Below, piece after piece: positions 35,784 through 44,663 of a stretch of DNA of 45,625 nt; within the stretch, counting starts at the first letter, position 1, and each line of letters opens with the position of its first letter. The notes below the pieces were generated by a model, which was not told the origin of the DNA, did no database searches, and saw only the letters and a program-made list of their open reading frames with translations. Made by a program: the position numbers and the translations under genes. The stretch is from Niveispirillum sp. (GTDB lineage Bacteria > Pseudomonadota > Alphaproteobacteria > Azospirillales > Azospirillaceae), in assembly GCF_017996735.1 (NCBI RefSeq), contig NZ_JAGOGJ010000047.1, positions 1-45,625 on the forward strand, given 5' to 3'.

Positions 35784-36569
35784 TTAAAGAATCGTGGGAT
35801 CGGCGATGGTGGCGCCGCCATCGGCCACCAGCAGTTGGCCCGTGACGAAGGCCCCCGCGGGGGCGGCCAGCATCAGGGCCACGCCCGCGATCTCTTCCGG
35901 TTTCCCAAAGCGGCCCAGCGGCGCGCGGCGCATCACGGCCTTGGCAATGTCGGGATTGTCGGTCAGGGCCTTGGCAAAATCCGTTTCCACGATGCCGGGC
36001 GCGATGCCGTTGACGCGGATATTGGCATGGCCATGCTCGACGGCCAGATTGCGCACCAGCGCCGCCTCCGCCGCCTTCGACACGCCATAGGCACCGATCA
36101 CCGGATTGCCGCGCAGGCCCGCGATGGAGGACAGGATGATCACCGACCCGTCCCTGCGCTCTGCCATGCCGGGGATCACCATGTTGCAAAGCTGCCAGGT
36201 GCTGCGCAGGTTGGAGCCCATGATCTTGTCCCAGGCATCGTCACTGACGCTGGCCAGCGGGCCATAGACGGGGTTGATGGCGGCATTGGCGACCAGGATA
36301 TCGATGCGGCCCCATTGCGTGACGGTGGCATCGACCAGGGCCTGCAAATCCTCCTTGCGGCCGATATTGCAGGCAACGGAAATGGCCTCGCCCCCTGCGG
36401 CAACGATCTCATCGCGCACCAGATTGCAGGCATCGATCTTGCGCGATGAAATGACGACCTTTGCCCCGGCGCGGGCATATTCCTGGGCAATGGACTTGCC
36501 GATCCCGCGTGAGGACCCGGTGATCAGGGCCACCTTGCCGGACAGGTCGAACAGGGGGTGCGTGGTCAT
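35784..36569 (-). CDS. Short-chain dehydrogenase/reductase (SDR), acyl-CoA-type context
   Basis: A 261-residue SDR with nucleotide motif TGSSRGIG (about residues 18-25), NAAINPVYG, catalytic Tyr161 and Lys165 (YGVSK) and ending VADGGATIADPTIL. A ribosome binding site (GAGGAGATTTT) precedes the ATG at 36569. Its close spacing with the APH-like phosphotransferase suggests a joint role in fatty- or hydroxy-acid degradation, as in related gene sets; the substrate cannot be read from the sequence. Confidence 0.88.
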   Translation of the reverse strand: MTTHPLFDLSGKVALITGSSRGIGKSIAQEYARAGAKVVISSRKIDACNLVRDEIVAAGGEAISVACNIGRKEDLQALVDATVTQWGRIDILVANAAINPVYGPLASVSDDAWDKIMGSNLRSTWQLCNMVIPGMAERRDGSVIILSSIAGLRGNPVIGAYGVSKAAEAALVRNLAVEHGHANIRVNGIAPGIVETDFAKALTDNPDIAKAVMRRAPLGRFGKPEEIAGVALMLAAPAGAFVTGQLLVADGGATIADPTIL

Positions 36570-36670
36570 GGGAAAATCTCCTCAATCGCCCGACGGGCGG
36601 TGAAATCGCTTGGCTTGATCTGTCGTTGATCCGGGGGAGGCGCGAAGGTAGCGGGAGTTAAACGACCCGC

Positions 36671-37435
36671 TCACTGCGCCGTCGTGCCGCCATCCACGGC
36701 GAATTCCGCCCCGGTTATGAAGGGGCTTTCATCCGACAGCAGGAACAGCACCATATTGGCCGCGTCCTCCGGCTTGCCCATGCGGCCCAGCGGGGCGGTA
36801 CGCTCCAGCCGGCGGCGCATCTTCTCCGCGTCCGGGGCCACATCGATCATCTGCTGCACCATGGGCGTGTACAGGAAGGACGGGTGGATGGAGTTGCAGC
36901 GGATCTCATATTTCGCTTGCGCGCACCACATGGCGACCGACTTGGTCAGCAGCCGAACGGCCCCCTTGGCCGAACAATAGGCAGCCAGATCGGCCGCACC
37001 CGACAGGCCCGCGACGGAGGAGACATTGACGATGGAGCCGCCGCCCGTCTGTTTCATGGCCTTGATCGCGTATTTGCAGCCCAGGAAAGTGCTTTCCACA
37101 TTGACCGCATGCACGAAGCGCCAGCCTTCCAGCGTCTCATCCTCGATATTGTGCAGCGAGCCGCAGCCGGCATTGTTCACCAGACCATCCAGGCGGCCAT
37201 ATTTCTCAACGATATGGCCGATCACCTCGACCCAGCGCTCTTCCCGCGTCACGTCCTGGGCCAGGAATTCGGCGCCGTCACCCAGTTCGGCAATGGCAGC
37301 CTCGCCACCCTTCACGTTGCGGTCGGTGATAACCACCTTGGCCCCTTCGCGCAGCGCCGCGCGGGCCGTGGCCAGGCCGATACCCGAAGCACCCCCGGTG
37401 ATCAGGACGATCTTGTCCTGCAGGCGTCCCACCAT
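36671..37435 (-). CDS. Short-chain dehydrogenase/reductase (SDR)
   Basis: A 254-residue SDR with TGGASGIG (about residues 13-20), VNNAGCG, catalytic Tyr153 and Lys157 (YCSAK), and the C-terminal FITGAEFAVDGGTTAQ. It resembles the cyclopentanol / 3-alpha-hydroxysteroid dehydrogenase-like group. The ATG at 37435 is preferred over an in-frame ATG at 37453 because GGAGGAAAAG sits at a good distance. It lies 101 bp upstream of the second SDR on the same strand. A PsrA-like palindrome lies 47 bp upstream. Confidence 0.88.
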   Translation of the reverse strand: MVGRLQDKIVLITGGASGIGLATARAALREGAKVVITDRNVKGGEAAIAELGDGAEFLAQDVTREERWVEVIGHIVEKYGRLDGLVNNAGCGSLHNIEDETLEGWRFVHAVNVESTFLGCKYAIKAMKQTGGGSIVNVSSVAGLSGAADLAAYCSAKGAVRLLTKSVAMWCAQAKYEIRCNSIHPSFLYTPMVQQMIDVAPDAEKMRRRLERTAPLGRMGKPEDAANMVLFLLSDESPFITGAEFAVDGGTTAQ

Positions 37436-37481
37436 GGTCTTTTCCTCCCCCATTTTCGGGCCGCATTATGCCGGCCGCTTC

Positions 37482-37497
37482 TCAAACATGCGTTTGA
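37482..37497. promoter_or_regulatory. PsrA-like palindrome
   Basis: TCAAACATGCGTTTGA has 6-bp arms around a 4-nt centre and contains CAAAC-N4-GTTTG. This agrees with the consensus (G/C)AAAC-N2-4-GTTT(G/C) reported for PsrA, a TetR-family regulator responding to fatty acids (from memory). It lies upstream of the SDR at 37435, which fits an acyl-chain role. No regulator gene is adjacent. Confidence 0.45.
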
Positions 37498-37559
37498 ATG
37501 TAGGCTAAAGACGGGGCGGGGGCAATCCATTCCGTGCTTCGGGATGGGGGGGCTCGGGA

Positions 37560-37856
37560 TCAGACGGTTGGGCGTTGGTCAAAACCGGACAAGCCGGGGT
37601 CGGCGGTTTCAGTGACCTTCACATTGATGACGATGGCCGATGGCGGCCCCTGCCAGCAGGCATCCAGCATGGCGTCCACATCGGGGGCGTGCCCGGCGAA
37701 CAGGGCTTCCACGCTGCCATCGGCGCGGTTGCGGACCCAGCCATCCAATTGACGCGCGCGCGCCTGTTCCACGGTCCAGCCGCGGTACCAGACACCCTGA
37801 ACCCGGCCGGTGATGGTTACGCTGACGGCGCGTCGGTCGTCCATCGCATATGTCAT
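37560..37856 (-). CDS. acyP: Acylphosphatase
   Basis: A 98-residue enzyme hydrolysing carboxyl-phosphate bonds of acylphosphates. The catalytic Arg25 and Asn43 are in place (GRVQGVWYRGW; GWVRNRADGSVE), at the family length. Start MTYAMDDRRAV at 37856; MDDRRAV at 37844 is an alternative. It is divergent from the acetyltransferase gene at 37976. Confidence 0.93.
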   Translation of the reverse strand: MTYAMDDRRAVSVTITGRVQGVWYRGWTVEQARARQLDGWVRNRADGSVEALFAGHAPDVDAMLDACWQGPPSAIVINVKVTETADPGLSGFDQRPTV

Positions 37857-37975
37857 GAATGTCTCGCCTGTTTTGCCGCTATCCAGCCCAAGGTGGCAGC
37901 GCTTGTCAATGTCGCTCGCCAAGGACGCGTTTCTGGGGCAGCATGAAGGTGGATGAAGTCGATCCGGAGGGGGCC

Positions 37976-38542
37976 ATGCACTTTGCCAGCCTGATCCGTC
38001 CCGCCACCCCGGCTGATGCGGCGGGCATTGCCCATGTCCATGTCGAAAGCTGGCGGTCCACCTATCCCGGCATGCTGCCCGACGGGTATCTGGTGGGGCT
38101 TTCCGCGGCCACGCATGAAAAGAGATGGCGCGGTCTTTTGTCCGGTGCGGGCCTGCCGCGGGGCCGGCGTACCTTTGTTGCCCAGGGGCCTGACGGCGGC
38201 ATCCTCGGCTTCGCCTCCTGCGGGCCGCAGCGCACGGGCCTGCCCGGCTTCGGTGGCGAATTCTATGCGCTTTATCTTCTGGACCAGGCGCAGGGGCAGG
38301 GGGTGGGGCGGCGTTTCCTGGCCGCGATGGCCCAGCATCTTCTGGCTGCCGGCACACGGACCGCTCTGGTCTGGGTGCTGCGCGACAACCCGTCACGCTA
38401 TTTCTATGAAAGGCTGGGGGGTGATCTTCTGGCCGAACAGCCGATCAGCTTTGCAGGCGCGCGGCTGAGAGAGGTGGCCTATGGCTGGACGGATCTGGTG
38501 CCCCTGGCGCGCCTTGCCGCCGATCCGCCGGTGGGCGGATAG
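37976..38542 (+). CDS. GNAT-family N-acetyltransferase
   Basis: A 188-residue acetyl-CoA-dependent acyltransferase. The N-terminal RPATPADAAGIAHVHVESWRSTYPGM and the acetyl-CoA-binding segment (YLLDQAQGQGVGRRFLAAM, motif Q/RxxGxG/A at GQGVG) are typical of GNAT proteins. The acceptor is unknown. The ATG at 37976 has CGGAGG at good spacing; ATG at 37943 is in frame and possible. Overall a common single-gene acetyltransferase. Confidence 0.85.
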   Translation: MHFASLIRPATPADAAGIAHVHVESWRSTYPGMLPDGYLVGLSAATHEKRWRGLLSGAGLPRGRRTFVAQGPDGGILGFASCGPQRTGLPGFGGEFYALYLLDQAQGQGVGRRFLAAMAQHLLAAGTRTALVWVLRDNPSRYFYERLGGDLLAEQPISFAGARLREVAYGWTDLVPLARLAADPPVGG

Positions 38543-38545
38543 GGG

Positions 38546-38788
38546 TCAGCGGAAATAGATCGCCGACCAGATCAGGCCGCCGACAATGGCGACCAGCAGC
38601 AAAAGATTGACGGCCCTGCGTATCCTTTTGCCCCAGGGGGCCGGATTGTCATTGGCCGGCGACGGGCGCCGCCACAGCAAGGGCGTGCGCCTTGAAAACA
38701 GAAAGGCATCACGGGCGGCCCCAATGGGGCCGCCCGCTTTGCCGGATTGTCTGTGCTTACGCTCAGCCACGCTTCTCGACCGGGACAT
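38546..38788 (-). CDS. Small hypothetical single-helix membrane protein
   Basis: An open frame of 80 codons on the minus strand. Its last 22 residues (AVNLLLLVAIVGGLIWSAIYFR) form one clear membrane helix, preceded by a basic stretch (GKRIRRA) and proline-rich SPANDNPAPW. The first part overlaps the gltA end in another frame and contains the gltA terminator at 38712-38736, so the true start is probably a TTG or CTG further in. The helical C-terminus looks real; the start is unresolved. No function is recognised. Confidence 0.45.
   Translation of the reverse strand: MSRSRSVAERKHRQSGKAGGPIGAARDAFLFSRRTPLLWRRPSPANDNPAPWGKRIRRAVNLLLLVAIVGGLIWSAIYFR
38712..38736 (-). terminator. Terminator after gltA
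   Basis: A perfect 11-bp stem, CGGGCGGCCCC (38712-38722) and GGGGCCGCCCG (38726-38736), with an ATT loop on the minus strand. Downstream T-rich sequence (CCTTTCTGTTTTC) follows on the minus strand. It lies about 27 bp after the gltA stop. Confidence 0.7.
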
Positions 38789-40091
38789 AGTCGCGGGTGG
38801 TCTGACCCTTGTAGAGCTGACGCGGACGGCCGATCTTCTGACCGGGATCCTCGATCATCTCCTTCCACTGGCTGATCCAGCCAACGGTGCGGGCCAGGGC
38901 GAACAGCACGGTGAACATGCTGGTCGGGAAGCCGATGGCCTTCAGGATGATGCCCGAATAGAAGTCGACGTTCGGGTACAGCTTCTTCTCGATGAAGTAG
39001 GGATCGGACAGGGCAATCCGCTCCAGTTCCACCGCGATGTCCAGCAGCGGATCGTCCTTGATGCCCAGGCTGGTCAGCACTTCCTTGCAGGTCTGCTGCA
39101 TGACCTTGGCGCGCGGGTCATAGTTCTTATAGACCCGGTGGCCAAAGCCCATCAGGCGGAAGCCGCTGTTCTTGTCCTTGGCGCGGGCGATGAATTCCGG
39201 AATGCGATCAACGGTCTTGATCTCTTCCAGCATCTTCAGCACGGCCTCGTTCGCACCACCATGGGCGGGGCCCCAGAGGCTGGCGATACCGGCGGCGATA
39301 CAGGCGAACGGATTGGCACCCGACGAACCGGCCAGACGGACGGTGGAGGTGGAGGCGTTCTGCTCGTGATCGGCGTGCAGGATGAAGATCTTGTCCATCG
39401 CGTCGGCGATGACCGGATTCACCTTATACGGCTCACAAGGAACACCAAACGTCATGTACAGGAAGTTTTCCGCGTAACCCAGGTCGTTGCGCGGGTACAT
39501 GAAGGGCTGGCCGACCGAATACTTGTAGGCCATGGCGGCGATGGTCGGCATCTTCGCGATCAGGCGATGCGATGCGATCAGACGCTGCTTGGGATCGTTG
39601 ATGTCGGTGCTGTCATGATAGAAGGCCGACAGGGCGCCGACGACGCCGCACATCACGGCCATCGGGTGCGCATCGCGGCGGAAGCCGCGGAAGAACTGCG
39701 TAAGCTGTTCATGCACCATCGTGTGGCGGGTGATGGTGGCCTCGAACTCCACCTTCTGCGCCTCGTTCGGCAACTCGCCATGCAGCAGCAGGTAGCAGGT
39801 TTCCAGGAAGTCGGAATGTTCGGCCAACTGCTCGATCGGGTAACCGCGATGCATCAGCACGCCTTCATCACCATCGATATAGGTGATGGCCGAGTCGCAG
39901 GACGCGGTCGACGTGAAGCCGGGATCATAGGTGAAACAACCGGTGGCGCCGTAGAGCTTTCGGATGTCAATGACATCCGGCCCCGTCGAGCCCTTCAGGA
40001 TAGGCAAGTCAATCTTCTTGCCGGTCCGGTTGTCGATCAGGGTCACCGTATCGGCGGTTCCATCGCCCGCCGTCTGGGTTGTCTGGCTCAT
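38763..40091 (-). CDS. gltA: Citrate synthase
   Basis: A 442-residue type I hexameric-type citrate synthase that joins oxaloacetate and acetyl-CoA. The catalytic His motifs are WGPAHGGANEAVL and GFGHRVYKNYDPRA, and the long N-terminal beta domain typical of Gram-negative enzymes is present. Length is normal. gltX lies 104 bp upstream on the same strand, and comEC is divergent beyond it, a common alphaproteobacterial order. Confidence 0.98.
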   Translation of the reverse strand: MSQTTQTAGDGTADTVTLIDNRTGKKIDLPILKGSTGPDVIDIRKLYGATGCFTYDPGFTSTASCDSAITYIDGDEGVLMHRGYPIEQLAEHSDFLETCYLLLHGELPNEAQKVEFEATITRHTMVHEQLTQFFRGFRRDAHPMAVMCGVVGALSAFYHDSTDINDPKQRLIASHRLIAKMPTIAAMAYKYSVGQPFMYPRNDLGYAENFLYMTFGVPCEPYKVNPVIADAMDKIFILHADHEQNASTSTVRLAGSSGANPFACIAAGIASLWGPAHGGANEAVLKMLEEIKTVDRIPEFIARAKDKNSGFRLMGFGHRVYKNYDPRAKVMQQTCKEVLTSLGIKDDPLLDIAVELERIALSDPYFIEKKLYPNVDFYSGIILKAIGFPTSMFTVLFALARTVGWISQWKEMIEDPGQKIGRPRQLYKGQTTRDYVPVEKRG

Positions 40092-40195
40092 GTCGGCACG
40101 TCCTCAAGGGTTTCGTTAGGGGTCATCGCCCTGTTTTTGAAAGTGGGGCGGAGTTTAGTGCCGCGCCGCAGCGAGTGCAACGCAACAGCACTGTT

Positions 40196-41599
40196 TTAAC
40201 CATGGTTTTTGATATCTTCTAAACGCGACAAACTCTCATCACGCCCGAGAATTTCCGCCACCTCAAAAATCGGAGGGGAAACAGAGGTGCCGGTCAGGGC
40301 GGCGCGCAGCGGCTGTGCCACCTTGCCCAGCTTCAAACCGTTCGCTTCCGCAAAATCGCGGACGATGGCTTCCAGGGTGCCGGATTTCCATTCGGCCGCT
40401 TCGGCGAATTTGGCCGCCAGCGCCCCGATCTGGCTGCGAACGTCGGTCGTCAGCAGGCTGGCGGCCTTCTCATCCAGCGGCAGCGGACGGGCGGCGAACA
40501 GGTACAGCGACCCGTCGGCCAGTTCGAGCAGCGTCTTCACGCGCGGCTTGAAGCCGAGGATGGAGCGCAGCAGCCGGTCCTTTTCCACATCCGACAGGGC
40601 GCGGCCGATTCTGGCCTCGATGAAGGGCGTGGTCAGGGTGACCAGACGCGCATCATCCGCCTCGCGGATATAATGCGCGTTCAGGTTTTCCATCTTGGCG
40701 AAGTCCAGGCGCGAGGGCGAGCGGCCGATCCCTTCCAGCGTGAACCATTCGATGGCCTGTGCGGTGGAAATGATCTCTGCATCGCCATGGCCCCAGCCCA
40801 GGCGCAGCAGATAATTGCGCATGGTTTCCGGCAGGAAGCCCATGTCGCGATAGGCCTCGATGCCCAGGGCGCCGTGGCGCTTGGACAGCTTGGCCCCGTC
40901 CGGCCCGTGGATCAGGGGGATATGCGCGAATTCCGGTGCCGCCCAGCCCATGGCGTTGTAGATCTGAAGCTGACGGAACGTGTTGGTCAGGTGGTCGTCG
41001 CCGCGCACGACATGGGTGACGCCCATATCGTGGTCATCGACCACCACGGCCAGCAGATAGGTGGGCGTGCCGTCGGAACGCAGCAGGATCAGATCGTCCA
41101 ACTGGCTGTTCTGCACCTTCACCTCGCCCTGCACATGGTCCTTCACCACCGTTTCGCCCTCACGCGGGGCCTTCAGGCGGATGGCGGGGGCCACACCGGC
41201 GGGGGCTTCGGACGGGTCGCGGTCGCGCCAGCGGCCATCATAGCGTGGCTGCTGGCCGGCGGCCTTCTGCGCCTCGCGCATCGCGTCCAATTCTTCGGGG
41301 GTGCAGTAGCAGCGATAGGCAGTGCCGTTGGCCAGCATCTCGGCCACCACCTCGGCATGCCGGTCCTTGCGCTCGAACTGGCTGATCGCTTCGCCGTCCC
41401 ATTCCAGGCCCAGCCATTTCAGGCCCTCCAGTATGGCCTCCACGGCGGCATCGGTGGAACGGGCGCGGTCCGTATCCTCAATGCGCAGCAGGAATTTGCC
41501 CTGATGATGTTGGGCGAACAGCCAGTTGAACAGGGCCGTGCGGCCGCCGCCGATATGAAGGTAACCGGTGGGCGAGGGGGCGAAACGGGTGACGATCAT
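40196..41599 (-). CDS. gltX: Glutamyl-tRNA synthetase
   Basis: A 467-residue class I synthetase. The HIGH signature appears as PSPTGYLHIGGGRTAL, and the KMSKS loop as KLSKRHG. The catalytic domain and the alpha-helical anticodon-binding domain are full-length. The ATG at 41599 (MIVTRFAPSPTG) is used because the frame is open upstream without similarity. Alphaproteobacteria can carry two GltX types; whether this one is discriminating for tRNA-Glu cannot be told. Confidence 0.96.
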   Translation of the reverse strand: MIVTRFAPSPTGYLHIGGGRTALFNWLFAQHHQGKFLLRIEDTDRARSTDAAVEAILEGLKWLGLEWDGEAISQFERKDRHAEVVAEMLANGTAYRCYCTPEELDAMREAQKAAGQQPRYDGRWRDRDPSEAPAGVAPAIRLKAPREGETVVKDHVQGEVKVQNSQLDDLILLRSDGTPTYLLAVVVDDHDMGVTHVVRGDDHLTNTFRQLQIYNAMGWAAPEFAHIPLIHGPDGAKLSKRHGALGIEAYRDMGFLPETMRNYLLRLGWGHGDAEIISTAQAIEWFTLEGIGRSPSRLDFAKMENLNAHYIREADDARLVTLTTPFIEARIGRALSDVEKDRLLRSILGFKPRVKTLLELADGSLYLFAARPLPLDEKAASLLTTDVRSQIGALAAKFAEAAEWKSGTLEAIVRDFAEANGLKLGKVAQPLRAALTGTSVSPPIFEVAEILGRDESLSRLEDIKNHG

Positions 41600-41876
41600 C
41601 GCAGAACTCTTATGATCCCGAGCGGGGGAATGATTGTTTGCGGGCTGATGTAGCACAGCGTTGCTGCCCGTGAACAGCGCCGGGCCGGGGACACTCCCCC
41701 CTTAAAAAGTCGTGGGTGGGCCCTTGCCAGCCGCACCGTGCCTGCCATGGCTGGCATTGTCGGTTGTGGCGGTGCCGCACGGGATGGAATGCCGGCTTCC
41801 CATCGCCAAATCAACGGGTGAAACATCGGTGATTTTCATCTACTTGTAGTCGGGAAACCCAGGGGGTAGTGGCTGC
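41600..41876. promoter_or_regulatory. Divergent intergenic region of gltX and comEC
   Basis: 277 bp. It contains several short dyads, for example TGCCATGGCTGGCA at about 41743-41756, but no clear operator or RNA gene. The promoters of the two genes are assumed to lie here. Confidence 0.4.
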
Positions 41877-43964
41877 ATGTGGTGGCATGGGGTCGGGCGG
41901 TGGACAGGATTTTCCCGGCTGGCGGCGGCGCTGCTGGCCGAAAGCGGCCGCTGGGTCCTCTGGTTTCCCGTCCTGCTGGGCGTTGGCATCGGCCTTTATT
42001 TCTCGCTGGACCATGAACCGCCGTCATGGGCGGGCGCGGCCCTGCTGGGTGGTGCGCTGCTGCTGGCCGTTGTTGTTCAGGTCCGCTGGCCGGTTTGGGG
42101 ACTGCCGGCCTGGATCCTGCTGGTGGCGCTGCCGCTGGGCTTCACGGCGGCACAGGTGCGCACCGCCCTGGTCGCGGCCCCGCTGCTGCAAACCGGCATC
42201 GGTCCCGTCGGCGTGACGGGGCGGGTGGTGCAGATCGACAGGCTGGAAACCGGCATGCGGCTGTTCCTGACCGATATGCGTGTGGCGGGGTTAGACGCCG
42301 CCGACACGCCGCGCCTGGTGCGCATATCGGTGCGCGACATGCGGGTGGTGCCGGTCATCGGGGAACGGGTGCGGCTGTTCGCCCGGCTTGGGCCGGCTTC
42401 CTCGCCCGTGGAGCCCGGTGCCTTTGATTTTCGCCGCCATCTTTATTTTCAGGGTGTGGGCGCCACCGGCTTCGCGCTGGGGGCCGTGCAGCGGCGGGGC
42501 GGGGCGGAGGAAGGGGGCTTCTCCCTGGAACATTGGCGCAATGTCATCGCGGAGCGTGTGGCGGCACGGCTGCCCGATGCCGCCGCCGCGGGCATGGTCA
42601 CGGCCCTGCTGAACGGCCAGCCCAGTGCCATCCCGGAGGAGGATATGGTGGCGATGCGGCAATCGGGATTGCAGCATCTGCTGTCCATTTCCGGCCTGCA
42701 TATCGCCCTGGTGGCGGGGCTGGTTTTTTTTCTGCTGCGGGGCGGCATGGCGCTGTGGCCGGCGCTGGCCCTGCGTCAGCCCATCAAGAAATATGCGGCG
42801 GTGGCGGCGCTGGGGGCGTCCATCTTCTACATGCTGATGGTGGGATCGCCCGTGCCCACGCAGCGGTCGGTGCTGATGACCGGGGTGATGTTGCTGGCCA
42901 TCCTGGTGGATCGCAATCCCTTCTCCCTGCGGGTGGTGGCGGTGGCGGCGCTGGCGGTGATGCTGGTGCAACCCGACGCCATGGTGGGGCCCAGTTTTCA
43001 GATGTCGTTCGCCGCCGTCGTGGCCCTGATCGCCGCGTTCGAGGTGATCACCCCCTGGATGGCGGCACGGCGCCGGGAAGGGGGGCGCGGCTGGCTGGGC
43101 CAGGGCCTGACCTATGTAGGCAGCCTGTCTCTCACCTCCCTGGTGGCGGGTGTCGCCACCATTCCCTTCGGCCTGCACCATTTTCAGCAAATGCAGAATT
43201 ACGGCCTGCTGGCCAACATGATCGCGGTACCCATCACCAGTTTCTGGGTCATGCCCTGGGGTCTGGTGATCTACCTGCTGATGCCGTTCGGCCTGGAAGG
43301 CTGGGCCGTCACTGCCATGGGCTGGGGGGTGGAGTGGATCATATGGACGGCGCATTGGGTGGCGGGCATGCCGGGAGCCGCCATCCATCTGCCGTTGCTG
43401 CCCGTTGCCGGGCTGGCTGTGGCGACGCTGTCAGGTCTGTGGCTCTGCCTGTGGCAGGGGCGGGTGCGGCTGCTGGGTCTGGCCGGTATTGCGGCAGGGT
43501 TGCTGTTCCTGCCGCTGACGCCGCATCCCGACCTACGCATCACCGACGATGGCAAGGTGGTGGGCGTCAGGCTGGCCGATGGCGGGCTGACCGTCTCCAC
43601 CCGCCGCGCCGGCCGGTTCGACAGTGATGAATGGGCGAAGCGGGACGGGGTGGACGCGCCCCGCACCTGGCCCAAACCGGGCACGGGGGATGGACGGCTG
43701 ACCTGTGACCGGCCCGATTCCTGCCTTTACCGTCTCAACAGCCGGACCATCGCCATCGCCCTGTCAGCGGACGCCGTGGGGCCGCTCTGCGGCTCGGGCG
43801 CCGACGCATTGCTGACGGGACAGGTCACCGAAGTTTGCGGCGTGCCCCTGGTCATCGGTCTGGATCAGGTGACGGCGAGGGGTGCCCACGCACTTTATCT
43901 GCGCGGGGACGGCATCAGGGTGGAAACAGTGCGGGCCGCGCCGGGGGCGCGGCCCTGGCAGTAA
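41877..43964 (+). CDS. comEC: ComEC/Rec2-family DNA-uptake channel protein
   Basis: A 695-residue polytopic inner-membrane protein. The N-terminal DUF4131-like region precedes the Competence domain, which carries the signature LLSISGLHIALVAGLVFFLL and further helices through about residue 550. The C-terminal part (about 550-695) is soluble but seems too short for the metallo-beta-lactamase domain of the Bacillus protein. ComEC imports single-stranded DNA in transformation. A GC-rich hairpin (GGGCCGCGCC / GGCGCGGCCC, 43933-43955) lies at its 3' end. Confidence 0.92.
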   Translation: MWWHGVGRWTGFSRLAAALLAESGRWVLWFPVLLGVGIGLYFSLDHEPPSWAGAALLGGALLLAVVVQVRWPVWGLPAWILLVALPLGFTAAQVRTALVAAPLLQTGIGPVGVTGRVVQIDRLETGMRLFLTDMRVAGLDAADTPRLVRISVRDMRVVPVIGERVRLFARLGPASSPVEPGAFDFRRHLYFQGVGATGFALGAVQRRGGAEEGGFSLEHWRNVIAERVAARLPDAAAAGMVTALLNGQPSAIPEEDMVAMRQSGLQHLLSISGLHIALVAGLVFFLLRGGMALWPALALRQPIKKYAAVAALGASIFYMLMVGSPVPTQRSVLMTGVMLLAILVDRNPFSLRVVAVAALAVMLVQPDAMVGPSFQMSFAAVVALIAAFEVITPWMAARRREGGRGWLGQGLTYVGSLSLTSLVAGVATIPFGLHHFQQMQNYGLLANMIAVPITSFWVMPWGLVIYLLMPFGLEGWAVTAMGWGVEWIIWTAHWVAGMPGAAIHLPLLPVAGLAVATLSGLWLCLWQGRVRLLGLAGIAAGLLFLPLTPHPDLRITDDGKVVGVRLADGGLTVSTRRAGRFDSDEWAKRDGVDAPRTWPKPGTGDGRLTCDRPDSCLYRLNSRTIAIALSADAVGPLCGSGADALLTGQVTEVCGVPLVIGLDQVTARGAHALYLRGDGIRVETVRAAPGARPWQ

Positions 43965-43973
43965 ATCAGCCCC

Positions 43974-44663
43974 TCACTTCTTGCCGTACAGGTTCTCCCT
44001 TTCCTTGTCGGACAGGGGGGCGCCAACCGGCTTCACCTTGTCGGCCAGCAGGCCCAGGCCACGCTGCACGGCCGGACGGGCGGCGATGGCGTTGAACCAG
44101 CGCTGGACATTGGGATATTCGTTCAGGTCGATATCGTATTTCGGGGCGCTGCGCACCCAGGGGAAGGTCGCCATGTCGGCGATGCCATACTCATCGCCGC
44201 CCAGATAGGCGACTTCACCCAGCCGTGTATTGGCCACCTTCAGCAGGCGCTTGGCCTCGTTCCGGTAACGCTCGATGCCATAGGGCACCTTTTCCGGGGC
44301 ATAGAGGATGAAGTGCCCGGCCTGACCGAACATCGGCCCCACGCCGCCCATTTGCCACATCAGCCATTGGATATGGGTGTACCAGACGGCGGGATCGTTG
44401 GGCCGGAACTGCCCGGTCTTTTCCGCCAGATAAATCAGGATGGCGCCGCTTTCGAACAGGCTCAGCGGCTTGCCCTCCGGTCCTTCGGGATCGACAATGG
44501 CCGGCATGCGGTTATTGGGGGCGATCTTCAGGAAATCGGGCAGGAACTGCTCCCCGGCCCCGATATTCACCGCATGCACGTCATAAGGCAGGCCCATCTC
44601 CTCAAGCGCGATGGAAACCTTGTAACCGTTCGGCGTGGGCCAGGCATGAAGCTGGATGGTCAT
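43974..44663 (-). CDS. Glutathione S-transferase (YghU/Ure2p-like)
   Basis: A 229-residue GST. The N-terminal thioredoxin-like domain has the Asn-rich NGYKVSIALEEMGLPYDVHAVNI and PNNRMPAIVDPEG, typical of the Nu/Ure2p-like group (YghU, YfcG), where an Asn/Thr, not a Tyr/Ser, contacts glutathione; ESGAILIYLAEKTG is the family element for glutathione binding. The helical C-terminal domain follows. The likely role is thiol/disulphide chemistry or peroxide reduction. The ATG at 44663 starts the family-like sequence. It converges with comEC, the stops lying 9 bp apart. Confidence 0.92.
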   Translation of the reverse strand: MTIQLHAWPTPNGYKVSIALEEMGLPYDVHAVNIGAGEQFLPDFLKIAPNNRMPAIVDPEGPEGKPLSLFESGAILIYLAEKTGQFRPNDPAVWYTHIQWLMWQMGGVGPMFGQAGHFILYAPEKVPYGIERYRNEAKRLLKVANTRLGEVAYLGGDEYGIADMATFPWVRSAPKYDIDLNEYPNVQRWFNAIAARPAVQRGLGLLADKVKPVGAPLSDKERENLYGKK

